This document shows, piece after piece, positions 1 to 6,308 of a DNA stretch of 64,000 nucleotides. Location: the NCBI GenBank assembly GCA_016719575.1, contig JADJYV010000003.1:62001-126000 (forward strand). The letters run 5' to 3'. Both the position numbers and the translations under genes were made by a program. The first letter of the stretch is position 1, and every line of letters begins with the position of its first letter. Under the pieces are notes generated by a model. It was given only the letters and a program-made list of their open reading frames with translations. It made no database searches and was not told where the DNA came from. Source of the DNA: Pseudobdellovibrionaceae bacterium. Its GTDB lineage: Bacteria; Bdellovibrionota; Bdellovibrionia; Bdellovibrionales; Bdellovibrionaceae.

Positions 1-1
1 T

Positions 2-274
2 CAAGTTTGCCCAACATCATTTGATGAAATTTGCGCAGTCAAGCTCATCGAAGTAGCAAAAGCGCCGCTGGTTTTTGATAATTATAAAACTTTGCCGATG
101 CCTCACGATCCAAAAAAAGTTTTTCTAACAGGTTTATTGCTGGTCAAAGTTTCAGAATTTTCTATTCACATCAAAATTGATAATTTGGAATTAAATTTAA
201 ATACGTTTTTAAAAACAGCTTCACTTGCGCATTCCCAACTTCTTGAAGTGGGGAGTGTCTTGGATCTGAGGTAA
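2..274 (+). CDS. C-terminal fragment of an unknown protein, cut by window edge
   Basis: The frame is open from the left edge to a TAA-type stop at 272-274, giving about 90 residues. The visible part has an alternating hydrophobic pattern (VFLTGLLLVKVSEFSIHIKI) that could be a beta-rich domain. I do not recognise the family. A TTG at 92 and an ATG at 98 are possible internal starts but neither has a convincing ribosome binding site, so the gene most likely begins outside the window. Confidence 0.35.
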   Translation, partial: QVCPTSFDEICAVKLIEVAKAPLVFDNYKTLPMPHDPKKVFLTGLLLVKVSEFSIHIKIDNLELNLNTFLKTASLAHSQLLEVGSVLDLR

Positions 275-369
275 CGTTAACAGATACATTTAAAGATTGT
301 ATTAAAAGATTCATAAAAAGAAGAAAAAGAACGCTTTGCTAATAATAAACCGACCCCAGGAGGCCATGT

Positions 370-915
370 ATGAAGAAGATATTTAAAACGATAATAATTT
401 TGTTAGGACTATTTCCAGGAATTCACTCCTATGCCGCTGATAACAGATGGGCGCACATAGGTCCTTTGAAATCTTCAAATCTAACCATTCTTTTAGATTA
501 TCAGATCCAAACAGTTCGAGGAAAAGACCCTTGGTATCCGAATTCACCGCAAGGGCCCATGACCTTTACCTCAACAGCCAGCCCAATATGGATCAATGTA
601 CTTCGCGGTGGCTTAAACCCGAACGATCGAGTTAAAGCAATGGTCATTTCGTATGTTACTACAGTTTATCGAGGGCAAAGACCATACACAGGAGTGGATC
701 AAATATTAGAGGTGAACTTGAATTATGCAGAACCGGGTCGTTTTACTACGACAATCAAACCTCATATTACGTCAGCTCAATTTAATGATGGCTATGCGCT
801 TACAACAAAGTATTATCGCCAAGAACTGGTCATTTGGATAAACGGTGCAATCTACAAAGATCCGAACTCAGGCAATAACTTTTCATTCGACTTATCACGC
901 GGTAGTTATAAATAG
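370..915 (+). CDS. Secreted hypothetical protein, 181 aa
   Basis: The start is set by a perfect AGGAGG at 358-363, six bases before the ATG. Residues 1-22 form a classical signal peptide (Lys-rich start, hydrophobic core, cleavage after SYA). The mature part is rich in beta-prone residues with many Tyr, Asn and Pro and has no cysteine pair or known catalytic motif. I do not recognise the family. It lies 54 bp before the next secreted gene in the same direction and may be cotranscribed with it. The likely location is periplasm or outside the cell. Confidence 0.7.
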   Translation: MKKIFKTIIILLGLFPGIHSYAADNRWAHIGPLKSSNLTILLDYQIQTVRGKDPWYPNSPQGPMTFTSTASPIWINVLRGGLNPNDRVKAMVISYVTTVYRGQRPYTGVDQILEVNLNYAEPGRFTTTIKPHITSAQFNDGYALTTKYYRQELVIWINGAIYKDPNSGNNFSFDLSRGSYK

Positions 916-969
916 TAGAGACCCGGTAAATAGATTATTTCGATGAGAAACATAGAAAGGATTTTACTT

Positions 970-1776
970 ATGAAAATGTTAACACTGTTATTGGTTCTTT
1001 TCAATTTTTTAAGTGCTTGGGGATCTGCCTCTACAAATCCAGTAAAATCTCGTCTCAAATCCGGAGAAACAGCGATGGGTGGTTACATTTCAATTGCAGA
1101 TTCTAAGGTCGTAGAGAATGTGGCTCTACCCAAGAAATTAGATTTCATTTGGATTGAGGCTCTTCAAAATGACATCGGTCCCAGGGAGGTACAGTCGCTT
1201 GTAATTGCTGCTGAGAACGAAAACTTAGTGCCTATTGTTCGGGTTCCTAAAAATGATCGTGATGAAATTAAAAAATATTTAGGAACTGGGGTTATGGGAG
1301 TGGTTATACCGGGTGTGAAAAATAGAGAAGATGCTCTGAATGCTGTAGCCGCACTCAAGTATGCTCCTGAAGGAAATCGTCCACCAGGCGTCGATCGCGC
1401 GACTCGGTATATGGGGCGAATCAAGGAATACATGGCCAACGCAAATCAGAACATGTTGGTAATATTAACGGTAGATAATGAGGACTTCGTCCGAAACTTA
1501 GAGAGTATTCTTTCCGTTCAGGGAATCGATGTCATTCATGTGGGACCTCTTCATTTATCTTCAAGTATGGGTCTTAGTATCGATGCCAAAGAGGTGAAGC
1601 AAGCAATAGAAAAAGTAGAAATCGCAGCAAAAAATAAAGGAATTCCTTTGGGCGGCGCAAACGCAAAATACACCCAGCTTAATACCCTTAAGAAAAAAGG
1701 ATATCGCTTTTTAACGGTTCCTGGCGACATGGAATTGCTTCGACATGGAGTTGAAAGCTTTTTTAGCGCTCCATAA
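970..1776 (+). CDS. Secreted HpcH/HpaI-aldolase-like protein with altered active site
   Basis: The fold signature of the HpcH/HpaI class II pyruvate aldolases is clear: PIVRVPKND, a GVVIPGVKNREDA stretch, a YAPEGNRPPGVDRA stretch, and VGPLHLSSSMG. Family enzymes are cytoplasmic, but this protein begins with a signal peptide (MKMLTLLLVLF, ending near SAWGSAS). ATG 970 is preferred over 943 because GAAAGGA lies at 954-960. Compared with E. coli HpcH as I remember it, the catalytic His (EHxP) is replaced by Gln, the metal ligand Glu (QIET) by Asp, and the second ligand Asp (PADLS) by His; the substrate-binding Arg is kept. It is either a divergent periplasmic lyase or a binding protein derived from one; activity is not assumed. 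Confidence 0.75.
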   Translation: MKMLTLLLVLFNFLSAWGSASTNPVKSRLKSGETAMGGYISIADSKVVENVALPKKLDFIWIEALQNDIGPREVQSLVIAAENENLVPIVRVPKNDRDEIKKYLGTGVMGVVIPGVKNREDALNAVAALKYAPEGNRPPGVDRATRYMGRIKEYMANANQNMLVILTVDNEDFVRNLESILSVQGIDVIHVGPLHLSSSMGLSIDAKEVKQAIEKVEIAAKNKGIPLGGANAKYTQLNTLKKKGYRFLTVPGDMELLRHGVESFFSAP

Positions 1777-2025
1777 TCCAGGCGATGTTAGAAAGACTCT
1801 GCAGATAACGACATCAAGGACAAAAACTGGTAGAAGAAGTTTCCCCCACTTGCTACGTCACGCACTGGCCACTAATCTATTAAACAGAGGAGCACGTCTA
1901 ATGATGATCTAGCAGTAACTTCGTCACCGATTTATTGAATCCACCATGATCTATGTTGTCTCGCGACCCATCAGAAATAGGTGTGAATATGATTTTCATA
2001 AGCCAGCTTATATGTGAATATTTTC

Positions 2026-2057
2026 TTGCGTCTGATGTCAATTCATGTTATGAATTG
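2026..2057 (+). promoter_or_regulatory. Promoter and operator-like dyad of the RHH/PIN module
   Basis: TTGCGT (2026-2031) and TATGAA (2049-2054) are 17 bp apart. An 8-bp inverted repeat, CAATTCAT (2039-2046) and ATGAATTG (2050-2057) around GTT, covers the -10. This is the expected place for autorepression by the RHH antitoxin that starts at 2079. The binding role is inferred. Confidence 0.5.
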
Positions 2058-2078
2058 TTAATAACGGAGGTTTTCTGT

Positions 2079-2312
2079 ATGAGAACAGCAAAAGTAATTA
2101 GCTTGTCTTTGCCCCCAGAAATGGAAGCAGAAGTTCAAAAGATTGCCAAAGAAGAACACAGGACGATTTCAGAGCTTTTGCGAGAAGCTTTTCGGCAGTA
2201 TTTAACCAATAGGGATTTGAGCACTATCCGAAAAGAGGGTCGTAAAATTGCCAAAAAAATGAAATTGAATCCTGAAGATATTGCCAAAGTTGTCAGAGCT
2301 GGCCGGAAATAA
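2079..2312 (+). CDS. RHH-type antitoxin of a PIN toxin-antitoxin pair
   Basis: The 77-residue protein starts at ATG 2079 with CGGAGG at 2065-2070; an in-frame upstream extension to 1953 has no binding site and lacks coding character. The N-terminus (TAKVISLSLPPEMEAEVQKI) is a ribbon-helix-helix strand-helix, followed by a second helix (TISELLREAFRQYL) and a Lys-rich tail that would bind the toxin. The downstream PIN gene starts 7 bp after its stop. Antitoxins of this class neutralise the PIN ribonuclease by direct binding and repress their own promoter; an inverted repeat over the -10 fits this. Confidence 0.85.
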   Translation: MRTAKVISLSLPPEMEAEVQKIAKEEHRTISELLREAFRQYLTNRDLSTIRKEGRKIAKKMKLNPEDIAKVVRAGRK

Positions 2313-2319
2313 TTGGATC

Positions 2320-2727
2320 ATGTTAAAAGTTTGTATAGACACAAATGTCTGGATCAGCGGAATTATTTTTTTTGGAAAACCAGCAGAGGTTGTTACTGCG
2401 GCACTAAATAGAAAATTTGAATTGGTTTTATCAAAAGTAATAGTCGATGAGATTGAAAAAAACCTGATTGCAAAATTCAAGTTCAGCCGAGCCAACACCC
2501 ATAAGCTAATTAATAGAATTCTTCAAGTCGCAGATCTTTATGAGCCTTCAGGGAAAATTAGAATTATTGGCAATCAACATGCAGATAACTTGGTTTTAGA
2601 AACCGCCTTTCTTGGAAATGCCAAATATTTGGTTACTGGAGACAAAGAACATCTTTTACCTCTGAAAATATTCAAGCATGTAAAGATAGTCGATCCAGCT
2701 ACTTTTTTGATGCAAATTAAGAAGTAG
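2320..2727 (+). CDS. PIN-domain ribonuclease toxin
   Basis: The 135-residue PIN protein belongs to the PIN toxin group annotated as 'putative toxin-antitoxin system toxin component'. The acidic metal-binding residues are visible in order: Asp in VCIDTNVWISG, Glu in VDEIEKN, Asp in HADNLVLE, and Asp in LVTGDKEHL. ATG 2320 is chosen because it begins exactly at the conserved first strand; an upstream frame (2281) overlaps the antitoxin. The toxin would cleave RNA when the antitoxin is degraded. It is one of two toxin-antitoxin modules within 2 kb. Confidence 0.88.
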   Translation: MLKVCIDTNVWISGIIFFGKPAEVVTAALNRKFELVLSKVIVDEIEKNLIAKFKFSRANTHKLINRILQVADLYEPSGKIRIIGNQHADNLVLETAFLGNAKYLVTGDKEHLLPLKIFKHVKIVDPATFLMQIKK

Positions 2728-2785
2728 CAATGTAGATACGCCTACATCACTTCACTTTTCCGTTTCTTTGATGAGATCTCGATAT

Positions 2786-2965
2786 TTAATAATTGGTTCG
2801 ATTTTTCTTTTTTGTTAAAGCATTTGCAAAAGGAGTCATTTTAGGAAGTCCATGGGAAGCTTTTGCTAATGCAGCTTTCCGTGTTGAAGTAAATATTTTT
2901 TCAGCAGTCATTGTTCCTCCACATAAGAGCATAACAACTACAGCTATAGTTACTAGGTCATTCAT
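2786..2965 (-). CDS. Small hypothetical membrane-anchored protein, 59 aa
   Basis: A minus-strand frame of 59 residues begins at ATG 2965 with GAGGGA upstream. It has one hydrophobic stretch at the N-terminus (VTIAVVVMLLCGG) followed by a basic, Ala/Lys-rich segment (AEKIFTSTRKAALAKASHG). It lies 15 bp downstream of the recombinase-like gene on the same strand, so it may be a second gene of that unit. No family is recognised. The opposite-strand frame at 2793-2984 is considered its shadow. Confidence 0.4.
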   Translation of the reverse strand: MNDLVTIAVVVMLLCGGTMTAEKIFTSTRKAALAKASHGLPKMTPFANALTKKKNRTNY

Positions 2966-2980
2966 AATTTGTCCCTCTGG

Positions 2981-3541
2981 TTAGATTTTACCATTCCATC
3001 TTTTGTACATATTAAAAATGGTTTTGCTATCCCATTTTGATTTTCCTGCTCTAGTCTTATATCCACGACGAGCGAGTTCTCTCGCTGTTTTGCTTTGAGT
3101 GAATCCATCTCGATTGATTAAATTCACCACATTCCGACAAATTTGCAGTTCTCTTTTATTGGGAATTAGTTTTCCAGCTTGAACTTGATAACCATAAGGT
3201 GCTACGGGACAGCGATAGTTTTCAGGGTTGAGATTTCTTCCAGAAGTCATGCCATCTCTGATTCCCATGGCATGAAGTCGAACTCGAATCATTGATTTGG
3301 ACACATGAAATAATTTTGCAATTTGAGGGATCGAAAGTCCTTTTTCAACATATTGTACGCGAATTTCTTCAGGGTTGAGGAGTTTCGCGGAGAGCGTGAT
3401 TTTAATAAAATCAATAACATACGGGGTGTTCTTACCGCATTCGGGTTGGTGCACCACTTTGAAACTCCATAATTCCAATGCCTTGCCAATAGCCCCCAAC
3501 CAGATGTCCCGAACAGAGGCATCCAGGCATGTCTGTATCAA
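2981..3541 (-). CDS. HTH protein resembling the DNA-binding tail of a serine recombinase
   Basis: The middle (around LSIPQIAKLFHVSKSMIRVRL) is a helix-turn-helix. The C-terminal 80 residues (APYGYQVQAGKLIPNKRE, then QSKTARELARRGYKTRAGKSKWDSKTI) resemble the 'Recombinase' domain of large serine recombinases (GY..., E..., ARxLNxxGxxTRxG, W..sT). The N-terminal catalytic resolvase domain with its nucleophilic serine is missing. The start is a TTG at 3541 and is uncertain. The gene is divergent from the BrnT/BrnA operon, 49 bp away. It may be a remnant of an integrase or a repurposed DNA-binding protein. Confidence 0.55.
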   Translation of the reverse strand: MIQTCLDASVRDIWLGAIGKALELWSFKVVHQPECGKNTPYVIDFIKITLSAKLLNPEEIRVQYVEKGLSIPQIAKLFHVSKSMIRVRLHAMGIRDGMTSGRNLNPENYRCPVAPYGYQVQAGKLIPNKRELQICRNVVNLINRDGFTQSKTARELARRGYKTRAGKSKWDSKTIFNMYKRWNGKI

Positions 3542-3554
3542 ATGCTAAGCCCTA

Positions 3555-3583
3555 TTGACATATAGTATAAATCTAGATAAAAT
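3555..3583 (+). promoter_or_regulatory. Strong promoter of brnT-brnA
   Basis: A perfect TTGACA (3555-3560) is followed after 17 bp by TAAAAT (3578-3583), and the brnT ATG is at 3591, so the leader is almost absent. No Shine-Dalgarno is visible, which suggests leaderless or poorly initiated toxin translation. BrnA-type antitoxins repress such promoters. Confidence 0.65.
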
Positions 3584-3590
3584 ATAGACG

Positions 3591-3875
3591 ATGATCACGT
3601 TTGATTGGGATGAAGATAAAAATAAAGCAAACCGTAAAAAACACGGTATTTGGTTCGAGGAAGCCGGATCGGTTTTTGATGATGTTCACGGTCGATTATT
3701 TTTAGACTCTGAAAATTCGGACCACGAAGATCGATTCATTTTGATTGGCTACAATAGCTCCAGTAAGCTTTTGGTCGTTGTCCATTGTCACAGGGAACTA
3801 GACTCAGTCATTCGAATTATCTCAGCTCGTAAAGCTACTAAAACAGAGAGGACGTACTATGAAAAAGGAATATGA
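3591..3875 (+). CDS. brnT: BrnT-family ribonuclease toxin
   Basis: The 94-residue protein carries the BrnT signature: an N-terminal FDWDEDKNKANRKKHG motif, a central FxDxxHG-like strand, and the C-terminal RIISARKATKTERTYYE helix. BrnT has a RelE-like fold and cleaves RNA in stressed cells. The gene order (toxin first) and the 17-bp overlap with the antitoxin are typical of BrnTA. It has its own consensus promoter immediately upstream. Confidence 0.92.
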   Translation: MITFDWDEDKNKANRKKHGIWFEEAGSVFDDVHGRLFLDSENSDHEDRFILIGYNSSSKLLVVVHCHRELDSVIRIISARKATKTERTYYEKGI

Positions 3876-4077
3876 TTTCGATAAAATGAAGGAAGTTAAA
3901 AATCCGTATCCTGCCAAAAAGAAGAAAGCTGTCGGTATTAATTTGAGTCCTGCCGTCATCGATTACTTCAAAAAGCTCTCTGATGAGTCAGGAGTTTCCT
4001 ATCAAAAGCTTATAGACCTCTATCTTCTGGATTGTGTGAAGAGCAAAAAGAAGCTTTCGATGAAGTGGACGGCTTAA
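3859..4077 (+). CDS. brnA: BrnA-family antitoxin
   Basis: This 72-residue protein overlaps brnT by 17 bp. It contains the BrnA core: an acidic/aromatic N-terminus, a NPYPAKKKKAVGINLSPAVIDYFK strand-helix and a second helix (VSYQKLIDLYLLDCVKSKKK) that together form a ribbon-helix-helix DNA-binding unit. AGAGAGG lies just before the start in the 3' end of brnT. It should neutralise BrnT and repress the 3555-3583 promoter. Its stop lies 5 bp from a truncated Lon fragment on the other strand, which suggests that insertion of this module cut that gene. Confidence 0.9.
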   Translation: MKKEYDFDKMKEVKNPYPAKKKKAVGINLSPAVIDYFKKLSDESGVSYQKLIDLYLLDCVKSKKKLSMKWTA

Positions 4078-4081
4078 AGCC

Positions 4082-4204
4082 TTACAGGCATGCCTGAATA
4101 GCGTTTATAGTTTGTGTTCTCCCTATATAAAGACCTTGCCTCATTCCTGGGAATATCACTAAATCCCTTATGTTTATAAATGGTAATTCGATAGCTTTTT
4201 TCAT
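4082..4204 (-). pseudogene. Truncated Lon-type N-terminal domain (40 aa)
   Basis: A minus-strand frame begins at ATG 4204, overlapping the XRE stop by 4 bp (ATGA) with GAGGAT as binding site. It encodes MKKAIELPFINIRDLVIFPG then MRQGLYIGRTQTINAIQACL. This matches the start of Lon proteases, whose N-domain opens LPLLPLRDLVVFPxMxxPLxVGRxxSIxAL. The frame stops after 40 residues, right beside the brnA stop, with none of the rest of Lon in the window. It is therefore most likely the remnant of an XRE-Lon operon broken by the BrnTA module. A functional 40-residue peptide cannot be excluded. Confidence 0.6.
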
Positions 4205-4569
4205 TTATCCTCCTTGAAAAATACTTTGTTATTTTTGATTTGAATTGAAGACCAGTATGGGTGCAACGATGGAACTCCCATCTCTTTAGAGCAGACGGAG
4301 TTCAGCTCAATGATGGATGTTTGCATGAGGTTTAATTTGGATTTTTTAGCTATGAGCTGAATTTCTTCTAAAAATTCGATTTTTGAATAAAACAGATCTT
4401 TAACTTCACAATTTAAAGAATCTGCAAGTCGTCTCAGGGTTGAAAGCTGGGGGTCTACATTTCCATTTTCAATCTTAGCAATTTGCTGTTGAGTCGTCGA
4501 GCAAAGCTCAGCCAACTGCTTTTGTGTGATATCTTTCTTTTTTCTTAGTTGAGCAATTCTTAATTCCAT
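4201..4569 (-). CDS. XRE-family transcriptional regulator
   Basis: Residues 1-60 form a canonical Cro/cI helix-turn-helix (RIAQLRKKKDITQKQLAEL, TTQQQIAKIENG, then LSTLRRLADSLNCEV). The remaining 60 residues are of unknown type and may sense or oligomerise. Immediately upstream are two copies of a dyad (ACACCYTATARGGYGT), one on each side of a minus-strand promoter, so the protein is almost certainly autoregulated. The next frame is a Lon N-domain fragment translationally coupled to it, which suggests it was once the regulator of a protease. Confidence 0.85.
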   Translation of the reverse strand: MELRIAQLRKKKDITQKQLAELCSTTQQQIAKIENGNVDPQLSTLRRLADSLNCEVKDLFYSKIEFLEEIQLIAKKSKLNLMQTSIIELNSVCSKEMGVPSLHPYWSSIQIKNNKVFFKEDK

Positions 4570-4571
4570 CT

Positions 4572-4618
4572 TTACACCCTATAAGGCGTATTAGATCATA
4601 CACCTTATAGGGTGTAAA
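4572..4618 (-). promoter_or_regulatory. Promoter with paired operators of the XRE gene
   Basis: Two 19-bp arms at 4572-4590 and 4599-4617 are inverted copies with one mismatch, and each is itself a dyad of ACACCYTATARGGYGT. Their centres are 27 bp apart. Read on the minus strand, TTTACA (4618-4613) and TCTAAT (4595-4590) with 17-bp spacing and a TG extension form a promoter. One operator covers the -35 and the other the start region. Confidence 0.75.
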
Positions 4619-4661
4619 ATATTTTTTTCTGGTCTAGCTCTTTTAAGCAATCCAGCTTAAA

Positions 4662-4697
4662 CACGCAGTTCGAAACTCCTCAAGCTGGGCGCACCAA
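4662..4697 (+). repeat. 36-bp direct repeat, left copy, flanking the porin-kdp block
   Basis: This 36-bp sequence recurs at 14193-14228 in the same orientation with a single C/T difference. It contains GTTCGAA and ends in TGGGCGCACCA, resembling the T-arm, acceptor stem and CCA end of a tRNA (closest in my memory to a tRNA-Arg), but the T-stem is imperfect and there is an extra AAG. It looks like an att-site remnant. Confidence 0.75.
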
Positions 4698-4746
4698 TTT
4701 AGATACGGTACGAACTCCAGACGGGGTGATCAGGTTAGGCTCGGTG

Positions 4747-4794
4747 CGCGTAAAAAAGATGTAAAAATCAGATTCTTTACATCTTTTTTACGCG
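4747..4794 (+). promoter_or_regulatory. Inverted pair of KdpE-operator-like sites before the porin
   Basis: Two perfect 19-bp arms (4747-4765 and 4776-4794) are inverted around a 10-bp centre. Each reads TTTACATCTTTTTTACGC, which resembles the E. coli KdpE operator as I recall it (TTTATACTTTTTTTACA). The same 18-mer occurs before kdpF at 6152-6169. TTTACG at 4787-4792 may also be a -35 element. Confidence 0.65.
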
Positions 4795-4845
4795 TTCGCG
4801 GTGCAAGTTAAGTATGTCAAAACGAGAAACGTCGAAAGGATGCAT

Positions 4846-6042
4846 ATGAAGAAACATGGAAAACATTTGAAAAAGGCATTGGTTGGCCTACTTGCAATTG
4901 GGGCTGTGAACAGCGCTTCAGCTGAAGAATCTAAAGAACAAGCTACGAATTCAGCTCTTGGGATAGAGTGGAATGGATATTTTGACTTTTACTATCAGTC
5001 GAGTCCGCAAGGTCATGCAGCGATACCTGCAACCTCAGCTGGTCCGGCAGTAGTAGAAGGAAGATATTTTGACAGACATTCGAATCAAATGACTCTGAAC
5101 ATGGCCGAACTCTCTCTTAAAAAGAAAACAGGTAAAGTTTCTTTTCGAGCTGATCTTGCCTTGGGCGAGATGGTTGACCAATTGAGTGGTGGTGGCTCCC
5201 AATCCGTGACCGGAACAGGCGCTGGTCAAAATCCTACTAATACTGCGGCAAATGAGTCGACTCGAAACTTAACTCAGGCAACAATAACCTATGCTGCTAC
5301 CGAAAAATTGTCTGTAACAGCGGGTAAGTTCTATACCCACATGGGTCTGGAAGTCACAAAAGCAAAGGATAACTGGCAATACTCTAGAAGTTATACTTTC
5401 AACTATGGAATTCCTTTTTGGCATGAGGGTATTAGTGGAACATATACTGTCATACCTGACAAGTTCGCGGGCACCATTTACCTGTTGAATGCTTGGGATG
5501 GCAGACTCTCGCAAGAGCAAAATAAGTCGACAACTGTGGGCGCTAATCTGAACTTCACTGGTGTCGAGGGGCTTGTAGCTAACTATAATTATATAGGTGG
5601 CGCAGAAGCAACGGATCAAAGTCGTCGTGAGGCTCATGAAATTAATCTGACGTACACAGTAAATCCAACAATTATTTTGGCAACAGACTATGTGCTCGGT
5701 ACGCAAAAAAATATTCCAACAACTGGTGATGCAAAATGGAGTGGCCTGGCTGTCTATCTAAAGGCTGCGCTTAGTAGTTTCTATTCAATCAGTCCACGCT
5801 ATGAAGTTTTTGATGATTCAGACAAAGGTTTTGCGATTGCGGGAGGATTTTCAGCTTCAGGTACAAAACAAAAAATTACTTCATGGACGTTGGCAAATAA
5901 TTTCAATCTTGGCGATGGTTTGGAAGCAAGATTAGAGCTTCGTTCGGATAAGTCCGATTCGAATCTATTTTTTAAGGACAAAGATGGCGCCAATAGTGAC
6001 CATCAAGAATCTTATACGGCGGCATTTTTGTACTCATTTTAA
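4846..6042 (+). CDS. Outer-membrane beta-barrel porin, probably Kdp-regulated
   Basis: The mature protein of about 375 residues follows a signal peptide (KKHGKHLKKALVGLLAIGAVNSASA). It shows alternating amphipathic strands, Gly/Ser/Asn-rich loops and ends in a terminal Phe (AAFLYSF), the mark of an outer-membrane barrel. The pattern GIEWNGYFDFYYQ followed by LNMAELSLKK and SVTAGKFYTHMGLE fits the beta-barrel porin family bbp2/OmpL. ATG 4846 is preferred because GAAAGGA lies at 4834-4840; the upstream GTG frame runs into the operator. It precedes kdpF and shares the KdpE-like sites, so it may let K+ or counter-ions into the periplasm when potassium is low. The substrate is unknown. Confidence 0.82.
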   Translation: MKKHGKHLKKALVGLLAIGAVNSASAEESKEQATNSALGIEWNGYFDFYYQSSPQGHAAIPATSAGPAVVEGRYFDRHSNQMTLNMAELSLKKKTGKVSFRADLALGEMVDQLSGGGSQSVTGTGAGQNPTNTAANESTRNLTQATITYAATEKLSVTAGKFYTHMGLEVTKAKDNWQYSRSYTFNYGIPFWHEGISGTYTVIPDKFAGTIYLLNAWDGRLSQEQNKSTTVGANLNFTGVEGLVANYNYIGGAEATDQSRREAHEINLTYTVNPTIILATDYVLGTQKNIPTTGDAKWSGLAVYLKAALSSFYSISPRYEVFDDSDKGFAIAGGFSASGTKQKITSWTLANNFNLGDGLEARLELRSDKSDSNLFFKDKDGANSDHQESYTAAFLYSF

Positions 6043-6099
6043 TCGAATCAATTTTGGTAAATCTGAAAGTTGAGGGGAATTTATCAGCTTTGCCAAAAT

Positions 6100-6134
6100 A
6101 GGCCTCGACCTTATTCTTTCCCGCGTCGGGGCCT
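6100..6134 (+). terminator. Hairpin after the porin gene
   Basis: AGGCCTCGAC (6100-6109) pairs with GTCGGGGCCT (6125-6134) around a 15-base loop, with one G-U pair. The following T-run is weak (TTGAATCAATTT). It probably separates porin and kdp transcription. Confidence 0.5.
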
Positions 6135-6151
6135 TGAATCAATTTGCGATT

Positions 6152-6169
6152 TTTACATCTTTTTTACGC
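6152..6169 (+). promoter_or_regulatory. KdpE-operator-like site before kdpF
   Basis: TTTACATCTTTTTTACGC is identical to the right arm of the sites before the porin and resembles the T-rich KdpE operator. It ends 48 bp before kdpF, a usual place for activator binding. No consensus -35 is seen downstream, consistent with dependence on the activator. Confidence 0.65.
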
Positions 6170-6217
6170 TGGTCCGAGTTAGTTTGATTGGGTTGAAAAG
6201 ATAATTTGGAGGAATTT

Positions 6218-6301
6218 ATGGATTTTATTGTTGCAGGACTGATCGGATGCGCAGTTCTTGTTTATTTAACTTACGCCCTGTTTAACCCAGAAAAGTTTTG
6301 A
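6218..6301 (+). CDS. kdpF: KdpF, small subunit of the K+-transporting ATPase (27 aa)
   Basis: A 27-residue single-span peptide (MDFIVAGLIGCAVLVYLTYA then LFNPEKF) begins at ATG 6218 with GGAGGA just upstream. Length, the one transmembrane helix and the conserved C-terminal tail (L..PE.F) match KdpF, which stabilises the KdpABC complex in the inner membrane. Its stop is 7 bp before kdpA. Confidence 0.93.
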   Translation: MDFIVAGLIGCAVLVYLTYALFNPEKF

Positions 6302-6308
6302 GGTTCAT

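Noticed and set aside
2793..2984. 63-residue plus-strand frame
   Set aside because: No ribosome site, and it is opposite to a minus-strand frame with GAGGGA before its ATG.
4662..4697. Real tRNA gene
   Set aside because: Only the T-loop and acceptor-like end are present; no D-arm or anticodon arm precedes it, and the T-stem has mismatches.
6200..6205. GATAAT as -10 of the kdp promoter
   Set aside because: It would put the transcript start in the ribosome site of kdpF, leaving no leader, and there is no -35 at the right distance.
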